A DNA stretch of 64,000 nt from Chloroflexota bacterium (GTDB lineage: Bacteria; Chloroflexota; Anaerolineae; Anaerolineales; UBA4823). Positions within the stretch are counted from its first letter, which is position 1, and every line of letters starts with the position of its first letter. Location of the stretch: NCBI GenBank assembly GCA_029265355.1, contig JAJUJL010000011.1:62001-126000 (forward strand). Reading direction: 5' to 3'. The notes under the pieces are model-generated. The model was not told where the DNA came from and did not search any database. It saw only the letters and a program-made list of their open reading frames with translations. Positions 41,435 to 50,895 of this stretch are shown here, piece after piece. Made by a program: the position numbers and the translations under genes.

Positions 41435-42667
41435 TCACCGCCGGGCTTCACGAGCAGAGAAAAATCCCTCGGATTGCAAAATACCCTGTATCGCCTGGCG
41501 TGCGTCGGCAATAGCCTTGGCCTGCCAGCGAGCCTCTTGCGGGAAGAACAGCTCGCGAAATTCGCGCGCCACGTAGTCGCGCAGCCGGGGATAAAAAGCC
41601 CCGTAGTGATACACCTGATTCTCGAAGATCTCGGCGCGCAGGCTGCGCAGCATCCCCCACAGCGATGACCCCAGCGTGCCGAATTCGAAGGCGGTGGCAT
41701 ACAGACCTTTATCCGGAAACTCTTCCTGCACCAACTGGTAAACAAAATCGATCATATCGCCCCGTATCTGGTAGAACTCGCTGCTGCCGCTGCGCACTAC
41801 CCGTGGGTATTGCATTTGCTGCACGAACCATTCTGGCGGTCGAGGATCCAGGGGCGAATTGACCAGCGTCATCTGGTAGCGCGGCCCGTACCCGGTGTGC
41901 AAATCCAGGTGCAGGATCTGGTCGTACAGCTCAAAATGCTCGCGGTACAGGTCGATCAGCAAGCGCGTCTCCTGTTGGTGGCTCGAGCCGCAGTAATAGA
42001 TGCCCTGCGGATCGTGATCCTGCCCTTGCAGGGTGGAATCCACCAGCCTTCTCACCCCCAGCACCGCCAAAGATCGCGCCAGCCCGCTGAAAAAGCGCAG
42101 GTTGCCTTGCAGGCGGCTGCGCAGCTCGTTTTTGGGATTCAAAAAATCGGAAAGCAGCGCATAATCTGGATTATTGGCGCTGCAGCCTGGCTGTTCTGGT
42201 TCAGCCAGCGAATCTTTGGGCGCGCTCGCGATCCAGATAAAGTTGCGATTCAAGTCGACATTGGCCTGGTTCACCCGGCGCCAGTGCTTCATTCCCCACG
42301 GATTGATGGCGTGGATCAGCAGTAAGCCGGTTCGCTCCGGCTGAAGGCGTGGCAAATACTCATCCAACAACACCTGCAGTATGGCCGCGCCGACATAGGC
42401 TTCGATGCCATGCTCGCCCAAAGTCATCACCAACAGCCGGTCATTGCGCTTGCGCCCGTGGGCCGCGATCCAATCGATGGTCAGCTCTTCGTCGCCTTCC
42501 AGGCGATAGAATTGGAGGCGCGCCTGGGGCCAAAATTGTTTGATCTTATCCAGGTTGCGACGGAAGCGCGCTCGCGAGCCCTCGTAGCTGCGTGGGAAGA
42601 GCGCCGGGATGCGCGTTGGCGAAATCTGGTAGACGATGTCCGAGTCGCTAGAAAGGCCCATATCCAA
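41435..42667 (-). CDS. M14-like metallopeptidase, DUF2817 family
   Basis: A 410-residue soluble protein without signal peptide. GEHGIEAYVGAAI carries the H and E of the zinc site. NPWGMKHWRRVNQANVDLNRNF is the DUF2817 hallmark (Asn-Arg substrate-binding pair). LHLDLHTGYGP contains the second zinc His, and TAFEFGTLG carries the catalytic Glu. All are consistent with a zinc carboxypeptidase-like fold. The start overlaps the yfcC-like gene by 20 bases; a Met two codons later is equally possible. Probably a cytoplasmic peptidase acting on material imported by the upstream transporter. Confidence 0.85.
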   Translation of the reverse strand: MDMGLSSDSDIVYQISPTRIPALFPRSYEGSRARFRRNLDKIKQFWPQARLQFYRLEGDEELTIDWIAAHGRKRNDRLLVMTLGEHGIEAYVGAAILQVLLDEYLPRLQPERTGLLLIHAINPWGMKHWRRVNQANVDLNRNFIWIASAPKDSLAEPEQPGCSANNPDYALLSDFLNPKNELRSRLQGNLRFFSGLARSLAVLGVRRLVDSTLQGQDHDPQGIYYCGSSHQQETRLLIDLYREHFELYDQILHLDLHTGYGPRYQMTLVNSPLDPRPPEWFVQQMQYPRVVRSGSSEFYQIRGDMIDFVYQLVQEEFPDKGLYATAFEFGTLGSSLWGMLRSLRAEIFENQVYHYGAFYPRLRDYVAREFRELFFPQEARWQAKAIADARQAIQGILQSEGFFSAREARR

Positions 42668-44099
42668 TCCAAACCGCTAATGCCAGGAAGAGTACGGTGA
42701 TAAGTATAATCAAAAACCACAGTTTCAGTGTCCAACGCAGCCATTTTGGGTAGCTGACCACGGTCAGCCCCAAAGCAATCAAGAGCACCGGATTGGTGGG
42801 GTAAGCCAGGTTGGAAAAACCATCTCCGAAGCAGTAGGCGGTCACCGCCACCTGGCGTGTGACGCCTACCAGGTCTGCCAGTGGCAGCAAGATGGGCATG
42901 AGCAGGAACGCCTTCGCTGATCCAGAACCAATGAAGAATTCGATGCCCAGCGCCACCAAGTAGATCAGTATCGAGGCCGCGAACGGGCTGGCGCTGGAAA
43001 TGGCTCTCGCCGCCTGGTGCAGGATCGTGTCCAGCACGCCCCCCGAAGCCACGATGTGCTTGACGCTGGCCGCCATCAGGATCAGCGGCACCGCCGGCAG
43101 TATACCGAGCAGACCACCCCGCGCCGCGGCCCATACAGCGCGCCCGGGAGTACCCGAGAGGAAACCCGCCCCCAACCCACCAGCAAAAAACAGCAGCCCG
43201 ACCAGGGGCAGTGAAACCGCCGACAAGGCGGGTACAAACGGCGAGCCAATCAGCACCAGCACTATCAAAGTGAGCGCCGTCGCCAGCCACAGGCTCGCCC
43301 GCAGGGGGTGGGGGCTGTTTATTGGCTGATCCTCCAACTTGTTCAGAGAGTACTTCTCGCGTTCGGGTTGATCTTCGGTATATACAGGCGAGTATTCGGG
43401 GCGGCGCTCGATACGCCGGGCATAGCCCACCAGAAAATGAGCGAACACGCCGTACACCACCGCAAAGATCAACAGTCGCAGCCCTGCCCCCGAAAACAGG
43501 GGCAGCCCTGCCAAGCGCTGCGCCACGCCCAGGGTAAATGGGTTGGTCACCGCCGCCGAAAACCCCATGTTGGTCGCCAGGATGCTCATTCCCAGGCCCA
43601 CCAGCGCATCCCACCCCAAGGAATACGACAGAGCGATCATCACCGGCACCAAAGGTATCACTTCTTCGAAGATGCCAAAAAACGCCCCAATCGACATGAA
43701 GAACAGCGAGACCAATAGCAGGAGCAGATATTTTCGCACCCCAAAGCGCTTCAAAATGCCCGCCAGCGCTGCCCGAATCAGCCCAGTGCGTTCCAACACA
43801 GCAAAGGACGCCCCCACCAGCAGTAAAAACACGATGATGACGATGATCGTCGCCCCATCTGGGCCTGCCAGCACCTCCAGCGGCGCGGTCAACCAACGCC
43901 AGGCCGGATAATCCGGACGCTCAACCACCTGGTAAGACTGGGGGTCGATCACCTCCCGACCATCCAATGTCGCCCGCTGGTAACTACCTGCTGGCAGCCA
44001 GCGCGTCAGCATTCCGGCTGCCAGCATCAATGCCAGCAGAATTGCCAGCGATTGGAGAAAGGCTCTTGTGCTGATCTGGGCGCCCGCTTTCTCTGGCAT
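42648..44099 (-). CDS. YfcC-family (C4-dicarboxylate/basic amino acid type) membrane transporter
   Basis: A 483-residue transporter with about 12-13 helices. LTRWLPAGSYQR near residue 35 is the YfcC entry motif. GIFEEVIPLVPVMIALSYSLGWDALVGLG and ILATNMGFSAAVTNPFTLGVAQRLAG are the first signature. The C-terminal EFFIGSGSAKAFLLMPILLPLADLVG and GDGFSNLAYPTNPVLLIAL form the second. Relatives move peptides, C4-dicarboxylates or arginine/ornithine; substrate unproven. CAGGAG precedes the ATG. It heads a chain with the DUF2817 peptidase and AzlC/AzlD. Confidence 0.9.
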   Translation of the reverse strand: MPEKAGAQISTRAFLQSLAILLALMLAAGMLTRWLPAGSYQRATLDGREVIDPQSYQVVERPDYPAWRWLTAPLEVLAGPDGATIIVIIVFLLLVGASFAVLERTGLIRAALAGILKRFGVRKYLLLLLVSLFFMSIGAFFGIFEEVIPLVPVMIALSYSLGWDALVGLGMSILATNMGFSAAVTNPFTLGVAQRLAGLPLFSGAGLRLLIFAVVYGVFAHFLVGYARRIERRPEYSPVYTEDQPEREKYSLNKLEDQPINSPHPLRASLWLATALTLIVLVLIGSPFVPALSAVSLPLVGLLFFAGGLGAGFLSGTPGRAVWAAARGGLLGILPAVPLILMAASVKHIVASGGVLDTILHQAARAISSASPFAASILIYLVALGIEFFIGSGSAKAFLLMPILLPLADLVGVTRQVAVTAYCFGDGFSNLAYPTNPVLLIALGLTVVSYPKWLRWTLKLWFLIILITVLFLALAVWIGYGPF

Positions 44100-44123
44100 G
44101 CTTGCAGTCTCCTGAGTTGAAAT

Positions 44124-46103
44124 CTATGCCGGGCTGGTTTCCGTGCTCTTCTCGCGACTGAACTGAGTCTCGTACAATCCGGCGTATAAACCGCCCAACC
44201 TGAGCAGTTCTTCATGCGTACCGCGTTCCACGATCTGGCCGCGATCCATCACCAGGATCAGGTCTGCCGCCAGCACCGTGCTCAGCCGGTGGGCGATAAC
44301 GATGCTGGTGCGCCCCGCCATCACTCGTTTTAGCGCCTCCTGGATCAGCAGCTCCGACTCGCTGTCCAGGTGACTGGTGGCTTCATCCAGGACCAGGATG
44401 CGCGGGTCTTTCAGTATCACCCGCGCCAGGGCAATGCGCTGCTTTTCACCACCGCTCAAGCGATAGCCTCGCTCACCCACCACGGTATCATAGCCATCGG
44501 GCAGCCCCATAATGAAATCGTGGATGTTTGCAGCCCGGGCAGCCGCTTCCAGCTCTTGCTGCGTGGCATCCAGGCGGGCGTAGAGCAGGTTAGTGCGGAT
44601 GGTATCATGAAAGAGATGCGTTTCCTGAGTCACCATGCCAATCTGCGCCGCCAGCGATTCCAGGCTGAGATCGCGCAGGTCATGCCCATCCAACAGAATT
44701 CTACCGCTGCTCGGATCATACAGGCGAGGTATCAAGTAGGTCAGCGTAGTTTTCCCTGCCCCGCTGGGGCCAACCAGGGCAATCAACTGCCCCGGCTCCA
44801 CCCGGAACGAGATCGCTTCCAGCGCCGTTTCACGCGCCTGGCTGCGGGCAGGCATTTCGCCTCCAGATGCGCCATCTCCGCCTGCGGAGATTCCGCCCCT
44901 TTCCCGCGCGCTCTGCTCACCGGAGAGCACCGCAGTGATCGCCTCCACCTGCCCGTAGCGCCGCACCGAACTGAGCAGGTATTTCTCATCGACCGTATAG
45001 CGAAAAGTGACGTTTTCGAATTCCAGTTCGCCGCGCACGCTCTGGATGCGCAGCGCATTCTCCTTTTCCGGAATGTCCTGGGGCAGGTCGATCACCTCAA
45101 AAACACGCTCAAAGCTGACAATGGAGGTGGCAAATTCCACCGGCGCGGAGGCCAGTCCCTGCAGCGCTGAGTACAGGCTGGTCAGGTAGGCGCCAAAGGC
45201 CACAATGGTGCCCACCGTAAACACCTGCTGGATGGCCAGGTAACCGCCGATGCCGTACACCAGCGCTGTGCCGATGGCGCTCAAAAAGCCAACAATGACA
45301 AAGAACAGCGTGCCGACGACAGCTCGCCGGATGCCGATATCGCGCACCGCTCTAGCACGGTCTTGAAAACGCGCCACTTCGGTCGGCATGCGTCCAAACA
45401 GCTTGACCAGCAGCGCGCCGCCGATGTTCAGAGTTTCGTTCATCATCGCATTCATGCGCGCGTTGGCGTCCATTGCCTGGCGAGCGATATCGCGCAGCCG
45501 CACGCCCAGCTTTTGGGCAGCCAGGATGAAAAGCGGCAGGATCAAAATGCTTAGCAGCGTCAGGCGCCACTCCAGCGCCAGCATCACTGCCAGAACAGCC
45601 GCGCCCTGCACCAGATTGGTGATGATGCCCACGATTGTGTTGCTGATGGCATTTTGTGCCCCGACAACATCGTTGTTCAGGCGGCTCATCAGCTCGCCCA
45701 CCCTGGTGTTGGTGAAGAAACGCAGCGACATGCGTTGTAAGCGAGTGTACAGAGCGACTCTCAAGTCGAAGATCACACCCTCGCCAATGCTGGCGTTCAG
45801 ACTGCGCTGGATGACATTCAGACCCCCACCCAAAGCCGGAATGAACAGCAGCGCCGACGCCAACCAGCCGAGCCGGTTCACCTGCCCTTGTGGGATGGTG
45901 TTATCAATCAGTTCCCGCAAGATCAAGGGCGTGAGCAGTGTCAATCCCGAAGACAGCAGAATGACCAGCAATAATCCAACGATGCGCCCGGTGTATGGCC
46001 GCGAATAGCTCAGCACTCGCCGCAGCAGCGCCCAGGTGACGTGCGGCTTCTCGTCGCCGGCGCGCAGGTAACTCCAAATACCTCCACCATGAAAACCCAT
46101 CAT
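44124..46103 (-). CDS. ABC exporter (MsbA/multidrug type, half-transporter)
   Basis: A 659-residue fused membrane-ATPase. Six helices span residues about 35-330, then the nucleotide-binding domain: A-loop VTFRY, Walker A GPSGAGKTT, signature LSGGEKQRIALARVI, and ILVDEATSHLD-type Walker B. Between the A-loop strand and Walker A an insertion of about 60 residues, Gly/Ser/Ala-rich (ISAGGDGASGGEMPARS), replaces the usual short turn. Homodimer expected; substrate unknown (lipid or drug). GAGGTAA before the ATG. It precedes the YfcC-like gene by 24 bases on the same strand. Confidence 0.9.
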   Translation of the reverse strand: MMGFHGGGIWSYLRAGDEKPHVTWALLRRVLSYSRPYTGRIVGLLLVILLSSGLTLLTPLILRELIDNTIPQGQVNRLGWLASALLFIPALGGGLNVIQRSLNASIGEGVIFDLRVALYTRLQRMSLRFFTNTRVGELMSRLNNDVVGAQNAISNTIVGIITNLVQGAAVLAVMLALEWRLTLLSILILPLFILAAQKLGVRLRDIARQAMDANARMNAMMNETLNIGGALLVKLFGRMPTEVARFQDRARAVRDIGIRRAVVGTLFFVIVGFLSAIGTALVYGIGGYLAIQQVFTVGTIVAFGAYLTSLYSALQGLASAPVEFATSIVSFERVFEVIDLPQDIPEKENALRIQSVRGELEFENVTFRYTVDEKYLLSSVRRYGQVEAITAVLSGEQSARERGGISAGGDGASGGEMPARSQARETALEAISFRVEPGQLIALVGPSGAGKTTLTYLIPRLYDPSSGRILLDGHDLRDLSLESLAAQIGMVTQETHLFHDTIRTNLLYARLDATQQELEAAARAANIHDFIMGLPDGYDTVVGERGYRLSGGEKQRIALARVILKDPRILVLDEATSHLDSESELLIQEALKRVMAGRTSIVIAHRLSTVLAADLILVMDRGQIVERGTHEELLRLGGLYAGLYETQFSREKSTETSPA

Positions 46104-46274
46104 TTACCTCACAATCTCACTGGTGAAGAGTACTTTAACCGATGTCTTTGAAAATTGCAACTGCTCGAACGAGCAGGCTATCCTGAAGTTAATTTCATCC
46201 TGGGCAACTCTCTCCCTGTAGAAACCATCATCGGGTACAATAAATCTAACCATTCTCATCCGACAAGGTAAATT

Positions 46275-47093
46275 ATGCCCGCACGCAAACTCCTGACACG
46301 CATTTTGATGACCATTGGCGTTCTTCTGGCTTTATTGGTGCTGGCAATATTTGGCATCATCGCCTTCGACTCTTTCTTCCCTGCCCAGCGCGTCTCCGAC
46401 ATCGCCAATGTCACCTTCAACGGGCCAGACGGGGTCACCCTGCAAGGCTATTACGTCCAGCCTGCCGGGGAGGGGCCCTTCCCCGCTATCCTGATGGTGC
46501 ACGAGTTTTTCGGCTTGAACGAAGACATCATCAAAAAAGCCGACCTGTTGGCCGAGCAAGGCTACGTTGTGCTGGCTGCCGACGCCTACCGCGGCAACAC
46601 CACCCGCCTGATCCCGCGCGCCATCTGGCTGGTGCTCAGCACGCCCAGCGAGCGCGTCAGCGCCGACTTGCAGTCAGCCTTTCGCTACCTGGCGGAACTG
46701 CCCCAGGTGGATGCCCAAAGGATCGGCACGGTGGGCTTTTGCTTTGGCGGCACGCAGGTCATGCGCCTGGCGACGGTGCTTCCCGATGTGGCTGCCACGG
46801 TCATCTTCTACGGCAGCGGCCCCATCACCGACCCGGCTGCCTTGGGTGTCATGGATCAGGGCGGGCCGGTGCTTGGCATTTATGGAGAGAACGATCAAAG
46901 CATTCCCCTCGACCAGGTGCGCGGTTTCGAGCTGGCCATGCAAGCCCGCGGTGTTGAAAACCGGGTGACCATCTATCCAGGCGTGGGGCATGCCTTCGTC
47001 AACAGCCAGACGCTCGCCCAACCCGGCCCGGCGCAGGAGGCCTGGATTGAGATGCTCAATTTCCTGAACCAGCAGCTCAAGCCCAGCTTATAG
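46275..47093 (+). CDS. Membrane-anchored dienelactone hydrolase family protein
   Basis: A 272-residue alpha/beta hydrolase with an N-terminal membrane anchor (residues 8-32). The catalytic nucleophile is C156 in GFCFGG, as in dienelactone hydrolases. GENDQSIP supplies the acid and GVGHAF the histidine; HEFFGLN carries the conserved Glu. The natural substrate is unknown, since no chlorocatechol pathway genes are near. AAGG lies 6 bases before the ATG, and TACAAT at 46236-46241 is a likely -10. It converges with the next gene, with only 4 bases between the two stops. Confidence 0.88.
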   Translation: MPARKLLTRILMTIGVLLALLVLAIFGIIAFDSFFPAQRVSDIANVTFNGPDGVTLQGYYVQPAGEGPFPAILMVHEFFGLNEDIIKKADLLAEQGYVVLAADAYRGNTTRLIPRAIWLVLSTPSERVSADLQSAFRYLAELPQVDAQRIGTVGFCFGGTQVMRLATVLPDVAATVIFYGSGPITDPAALGVMDQGGPVLGIYGENDQSIPLDQVRGFELAMQARGVENRVTIYPGVGHAFVNSQTLAQPGPAQEAWIEMLNFLNQQLKPSL

Positions 47094-47097
47094 CGCC

Positions 47098-47817
47098 TTA
47101 AAACAGGTCAAACGGCTCGGGGTTTCCGGCCATCAAATTAGTCAAGATCATCATCTCGCGATCCTGGATGGCCAGGGCGAAGCGGCGCACGCTTTTCATT
47201 GGCTGGAAAGCGCGATAGCCGCGCCACAAAAAATCGTACAGCTCATCCCACCCGGCGCGGTCGGCTGGCAAGCGCGCCAGGCGCAGCGTCATCCCCACCA
47301 ACGGCAGGCGCGTTGCGCCGCCAATCTCCAGCACAAGCGCCACCAAGCGGGCAATCTGCCGCTGACGCTCCTCATAATTATCGCAGAGGCGGTAAGCCTG
47401 GGAATACATCTCCGCCGTAATCTCATCTTTCATTCCCAACTGTCCCACCAGCGCCTCCAGCAGCTTCAAATCCAGGGTATGGCTCATCTGGTTCAAATCC
47501 AGCGAGTCTTTCAGCGTGCGCAGCATGGAAGCTGGCAAGTAGCGCGACAGCAGCTCATACAGTCGGTGAAAATCCAGGTCGCGCTGGCTGAAATCTTTGA
47601 CGCCGTAGATATCGCTCAGGAAGAATTCACACGCCTGGCAGTAATGGGGGTCTGCCAGGAAATCAGCGTAGGTGCGGCGCAGGCGCGCTGACTGGAAAGC
47701 GCGCAGTATCGCCAGTTTGGGATCGAGGGAGATGGATGCGGCGCGCTGGCGTTGGGCGTCGCGGCTGCGCTGCAAGTCGAAGAGGGCGCGCAAGAGGTCG
47801 GGTGATTCCGGAGGCAT
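47098..47817 (-). CDS. FFLEELY-motif-like family protein
   Basis: A 239-residue helical soluble protein. RLRRTYADFLADPHYCQACEFFLSDIYGVKDFSQRD aligns with the family named for its FFLEELYG motif (here FFLSDIYG); function is unknown. The rest is helical and has no transmembrane segments. No clear RBS before the ATG at 47817. Convergent with the dienelactone hydrolase gene. Confidence 0.75.
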   Translation of the reverse strand: MPPESPDLLRALFDLQRSRDAQRQRAASISLDPKLAILRAFQSARLRRTYADFLADPHYCQACEFFLSDIYGVKDFSQRDLDFHRLYELLSRYLPASMLRTLKDSLDLNQMSHTLDLKLLEALVGQLGMKDEITAEMYSQAYRLCDNYEERQRQIARLVALVLEIGGATRLPLVGMTLRLARLPADRAGWDELYDFLWRGYRAFQPMKSVRRFALAIQDREMMILTNLMAGNPEPFDLF

Positions 47818-47906
47818 GCTGGGGAGGGTAACACGAGGGGAGGGGGTTTGTCAAATTGGATCGACAGACTCAATCACTGCATGAAGACAATGGATGAGAT
47901 TTTTGC

Positions 47907-47936
47907 TTGCAAGCTTGCGGCATTCTCTCGTACAAT
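47907..47936 (+). promoter_or_regulatory. Promoter of hpt
   Basis: TTGCAA (47907-47912), an 18-base spacer and TACAAT (47931-47936), giving a leader of about 50 bases before the ATG at 47992. Confidence 0.5.
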
Positions 47937-47991
47937 AGGATCGTTGATATTTCAACCTCATCCACAATGCTCTCTCACAAAGGAGCCACCC

Positions 47992-48525
47992 ATGCCCAGA
48001 ATACCCTCTTCCATCAAACGCATCCTCATCACCACCGAAGAAATCCAACAGCGTGTCAAAGCCCTCGCCGCCCAGATCGACCACGACTACCAGGATGTCG
48101 AGCGCCTCTACCTGGTCGGCATCCTCAAAGGCGCCTTCATCTTTATGGCCGACCTGACACGCGAACTCAACACCATCCACACCGTCGACTTCATGGCGCT
48201 TTCCTCTTACGGCAAGTCCACCACCTCCGGCGCGGTGCGCATCCTGATGGACTTGCGCGAGCCGATCGAAGGCCAGCATGTGCTCATCGTCGAAGACATC
48301 CTCGATACCGGGCGCACCTTGCACTATCTCTACAACATTCTCAAAGGGCGCAACCCCGCCTCGCTCAAAACCTGCGTGCTGGTGCGCAAATTGCGCGAAA
48401 GCGTCGAAGTGCCGGTCGACTACCTCGGCTTCGACATCCCCGATGTATGGGTAGTGGGCTACGGGCTGGATTTCGCTGACCGATTCCGCACCTTGCCCTA
48501 CATCGCTGAGATCAAACAAACCTGA
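47992..48525 (+). CDS. hpt: Hypoxanthine phosphoribosyltransferase
   Basis: A 177-residue purine-salvage enzyme transferring phosphoribose from PRPP to hypoxanthine or guanine. The PRPP loop VLIVEDILDTGRTL is intact, with GILKGAFIFMADL, FMALSSYGKSTTSG and WVVGYGLDFADRFR. The length is normal for Hpt. AAAGGAG 6 bases before the ATG supports the start; upstream in-frame codons lack similarity. Monocistronic, facing the polysaccharide locus convergently. Confidence 0.95.
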   Translation: MPRIPSSIKRILITTEEIQQRVKALAAQIDHDYQDVERLYLVGILKGAFIFMADLTRELNTIHTVDFMALSSYGKSTTSGAVRILMDLREPIEGQHVLIVEDILDTGRTLHYLYNILKGRNPASLKTCVLVRKLRESVEVPVDYLGFDIPDVWVVGYGLDFADRFRTLPYIAEIKQT

Positions 48526-48622
48526 ACCGGACCTACGCAATTGGCGGTAAGGTGGGAGTGTTTATCGTGCAAAGCCCGACAAACACCCCGAGGCTCAACT
48601 GCAGTGCGTAAACCCGGTAAGC

Positions 48623-48653
48623 AAAAGCCGCCGGCGAAAACTCCACCGGCGGC
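48623..48653 (-). terminator. Terminator at the end of the polysaccharide locus
   Basis: GCCGCCGG (48627-48634) pairs with CCGGCGGC (48646-48653); on the minus strand the stem is followed by TTTT. It lies 34 bases after the last glycosyltransferase stop. Confidence 0.75.
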
Positions 48654-48687
48654 CTGGGATATTTATCTTTGGATTGCCTGCTCCGCG

Positions 48688-49758
48688 CTACAAATACTGC
48701 TTGAAGCGGTCCACGTATCTCTCCAGGTTCATCTCTGCTTCGATGCGTTCGCGCCCAGCTTTCCCCATGCGCTCGGCCTCTTCTGGGCGCTCCAGCCAAT
48801 CTTGTATTGCCGCCCTCAGCGCGCTGGCGTCGCCAGGCGGCACATACACACCGGTCACCCCTTCCACCACCACATCCGTCTGCCCCAGGGTGCGCGTGCA
48901 GATCACCGCTCGCTCCATTGCCATCGCCTCCAGCAGCGCTGTCACACCAGCTTGAAACTCCACATTGTAAAGCGGCATCACCAGGAACTGGCTGCAGGCG
49001 TACAAACGGCGCAGCTCGAACTGCGAAAAGCGCTGCACCACCACATTCTCCGGGACCGCGTGGCCGGCTGTGGTATCTTCCCGCTTCGACCACGGGCTGG
49101 CAGCGGCAATCACCACCCGCACTGGCAGCCCCTCGACCGCTCGCAGCAAGGTCGGGTAATCGCGAAACTCTAAACCTACCGCGCAAATCGTCGGCCGCAA
49201 GTCTGGCGCGAGGCCCGCCGGTAGCTCCCCATCGGCGGCCTGGGGGCAAAAGAAATCCGCATCCACCATGAACGGCGTGAACACCACCCTTTCGGGCGGC
49301 AGTTTCCAACGCTGCTGGATGAACCGCTGTTGCCAGGTCGAGTATGTAAAGAAGACATCGATGAAGCGCTGCAGACCAAAGCGATCCATTAACAACAACT
49401 TCTTGGGAACCGACAGGATGTGCACGATCATCAGGTGTCGCGGTCGCTGCTTGCGATCCAAAAGCCAGAAGAGCAGCGCCAGCGGCAGACCCACCTGTTC
49501 GCCGTCCGTGAAGATCACCCGGTAGCGCCGGCGCAAGTTGAAGCACACCCATGCCAGCAGTGCGTTGGAGCCGGCCAGGCGCTCGATCAACCTGCCAAAC
49601 CAGCCCGCCTGCTGCCGTGCAGCGCGGTAATCCAGCACATCCGCCGGAAAGCCCCGCCGCATGGCAACGTAATCCGCCAAAGGCCGCTCACCGCGCTCGA
49701 TCTGCGCTTCGACGTCCCCGGGTATCACACCGGATACCGTCAGCAAAATATCGTTCAT
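48688..49758 (-). CDS. GT4-type glycosyltransferase
   Basis: A 356-residue GT-B glycosyltransferase. The C-terminal donor domain carries the family pattern GVTALLEAMAMERAVICTRT...VEGVTGVYVPPGD with the E-x7-E spacing. The N-terminal domain has LSVPKKLLLMDRFGLQRFIDVFFTYSTWQQ. It transfers a nucleotide-activated sugar to a growing glycan at the cytoplasmic side. The ATG at 49758 is used; a GTG at 49767, directly after the upstream stop, is an alternative. It is the last gene of the locus. Confidence 0.85.
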   Translation of the reverse strand: MNDILLTVSGVIPGDVEAQIERGERPLADYVAMRRGFPADVLDYRAARQQAGWFGRLIERLAGSNALLAWVCFNLRRRYRVIFTDGEQVGLPLALLFWLLDRKQRPRHLMIVHILSVPKKLLLMDRFGLQRFIDVFFTYSTWQQRFIQQRWKLPPERVVFTPFMVDADFFCPQAADGELPAGLAPDLRPTICAVGLEFRDYPTLLRAVEGLPVRVVIAAASPWSKREDTTAGHAVPENVVVQRFSQFELRRLYACSQFLVMPLYNVEFQAGVTALLEAMAMERAVICTRTLGQTDVVVEGVTGVYVPPGDASALRAAIQDWLERPEEAERMGKAGRERIEAEMNLERYVDRFKQYL

Positions 49759-49767
49759 ACCCCGCAC

Positions 49768-50892
49768 TTACCCAACCCGATTTTCCACAGCGAGCTGCTT
49801 GAGCATCCCCAACAGGCGCTGTGCATTGGCGCGGGCATCGAAACCATTCACCACGCGCCGCGCCGCTGCCTGCCCCATCTCATCTCGCAACCCAGGTGAG
49901 GTCACCAGACGCCACAGCCCATCCACCAGCGGTTCCACCTCGCCAGGCGGAACCAACAAACCCGTCTTCCCTTCCACCACCATCTCAGGTATGGCCGCCA
50001 CGCGGGTGGTCAGGACAGGCAATCCCGCTGCCCCTGCCTCGGAAAGCACCATCGGAAGGCAGTCGCCCAGGGTGGGCAAGGCAAAGACATGGCTCTCGAA
50101 ATACAACTGCTTGAGCTGTGGGCTGTTTGGTTGCATACCGTGATGAACGAACACGCACGGTTCTGGCGCGATATGCTCGCGCGTCACCAGGTGCAGCTCA
50201 ACCGCCGGTCCCCCCGAGTCCGCCAGACGAGCTTTCAATCTGCGAAAGGCTTCTAAAAGCAACAAACCACCTTTGCGCTGCAGGTCGCCGCCCACGAACA
50301 AAATGCGCACAGGCGCATCCGCTTCAGTATTACCCTTCTTTTCTGAAGCCGGTCTCCATGCAGCCACATCCACGCCGGGTGGTATCACCGTCACCTTTTC
50401 TGGCGAAACCTGGTATTCGTCCACCAGGCCCTGCTTCGCCCATTCCGACCAGGTCACCAGGTGGCGCGCTTTGCGAAAACAATCTCGGTTCAGCCGCCAC
50501 TTGAGCTTTTCCAGCCAGTCTGGCCCAGCCCGATGCTGGTAGAAATCGCCCAGCGAATCATATTGCTGGGGTGTGGCATCCAGCGAAACGATCGTAGGAA
50601 TGCGCTCCATCCAATCCTGCGCCAGCACCGCCGGCACCTGGGTATGGATAAACAAGGCTTCCAGGCGCGCCTGGCGGTTGGCAGCTCCTAAGAAGCGGCG
50701 CGCTTGCAGGCCCGCTCGAAGCGTCCAATTGCTGCGTATGCCCGGCAAGCGGCTCTCGATGCCGGTCGAATCCCAGGTGGGCAATCCCCACAACGCCTGC
50801 ACCTCGTTATCCTCCGCCACCACGCGCTGCAGATTTTGACCATGCGTGATGTGCCCCAGAGCCTGTTCGACGATAAAACCAATCCGCGGCAT
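49768..50892 (-). CDS. GT4-type glycosyltransferase
   Basis: A 374-residue GT-B enzyme. The N-terminal glycine-rich turn is MPRIGFIVEQALGHITHGQN and the middle has SEWAKQGLVDEYQVSPEKVTVIPPGVD. The donor domain is ILFVGGDLQRKGG...LPMVLSEAGAAGLPVLTTRVAAIPEMV. It closely resembles the GT encoded at 54500-55585 (shared IEQ-GH start, DATPQQYDSLGD / DITPLQYDGMAE), so the two are paralogs. The start codon lies 3 bases after the stop of the upstream membrane gene. Confidence 0.9.
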   Translation of the reverse strand: MPRIGFIVEQALGHITHGQNLQRVVAEDNEVQALWGLPTWDSTGIESRLPGIRSNWTLRAGLQARRFLGAANRQARLEALFIHTQVPAVLAQDWMERIPTIVSLDATPQQYDSLGDFYQHRAGPDWLEKLKWRLNRDCFRKARHLVTWSEWAKQGLVDEYQVSPEKVTVIPPGVDVAAWRPASEKKGNTEADAPVRILFVGGDLQRKGGLLLLEAFRRLKARLADSGGPAVELHLVTREHIAPEPCVFVHHGMQPNSPQLKQLYFESHVFALPTLGDCLPMVLSEAGAAGLPVLTTRVAAIPEMVVEGKTGLLVPPGEVEPLVDGLWRLVTSPGLRDEMGQAAARRVVNGFDARANAQRLLGMLKQLAVENRVG

Positions 50893-50895
50893 AAC

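Noticed and set aside
42481-43896. Long open frame (471 codons) on the minus strand
   Set aside because: It overlaps the YfcC-type transporter in another frame; its Gly/Ala/Arg-rich composition is that of a GC-rich shadow frame.
48533-49552. Long open frame (339 codons) on the minus strand
   Set aside because: Shadow of the glycosyltransferase at 48688-49758; no recognisable domain.
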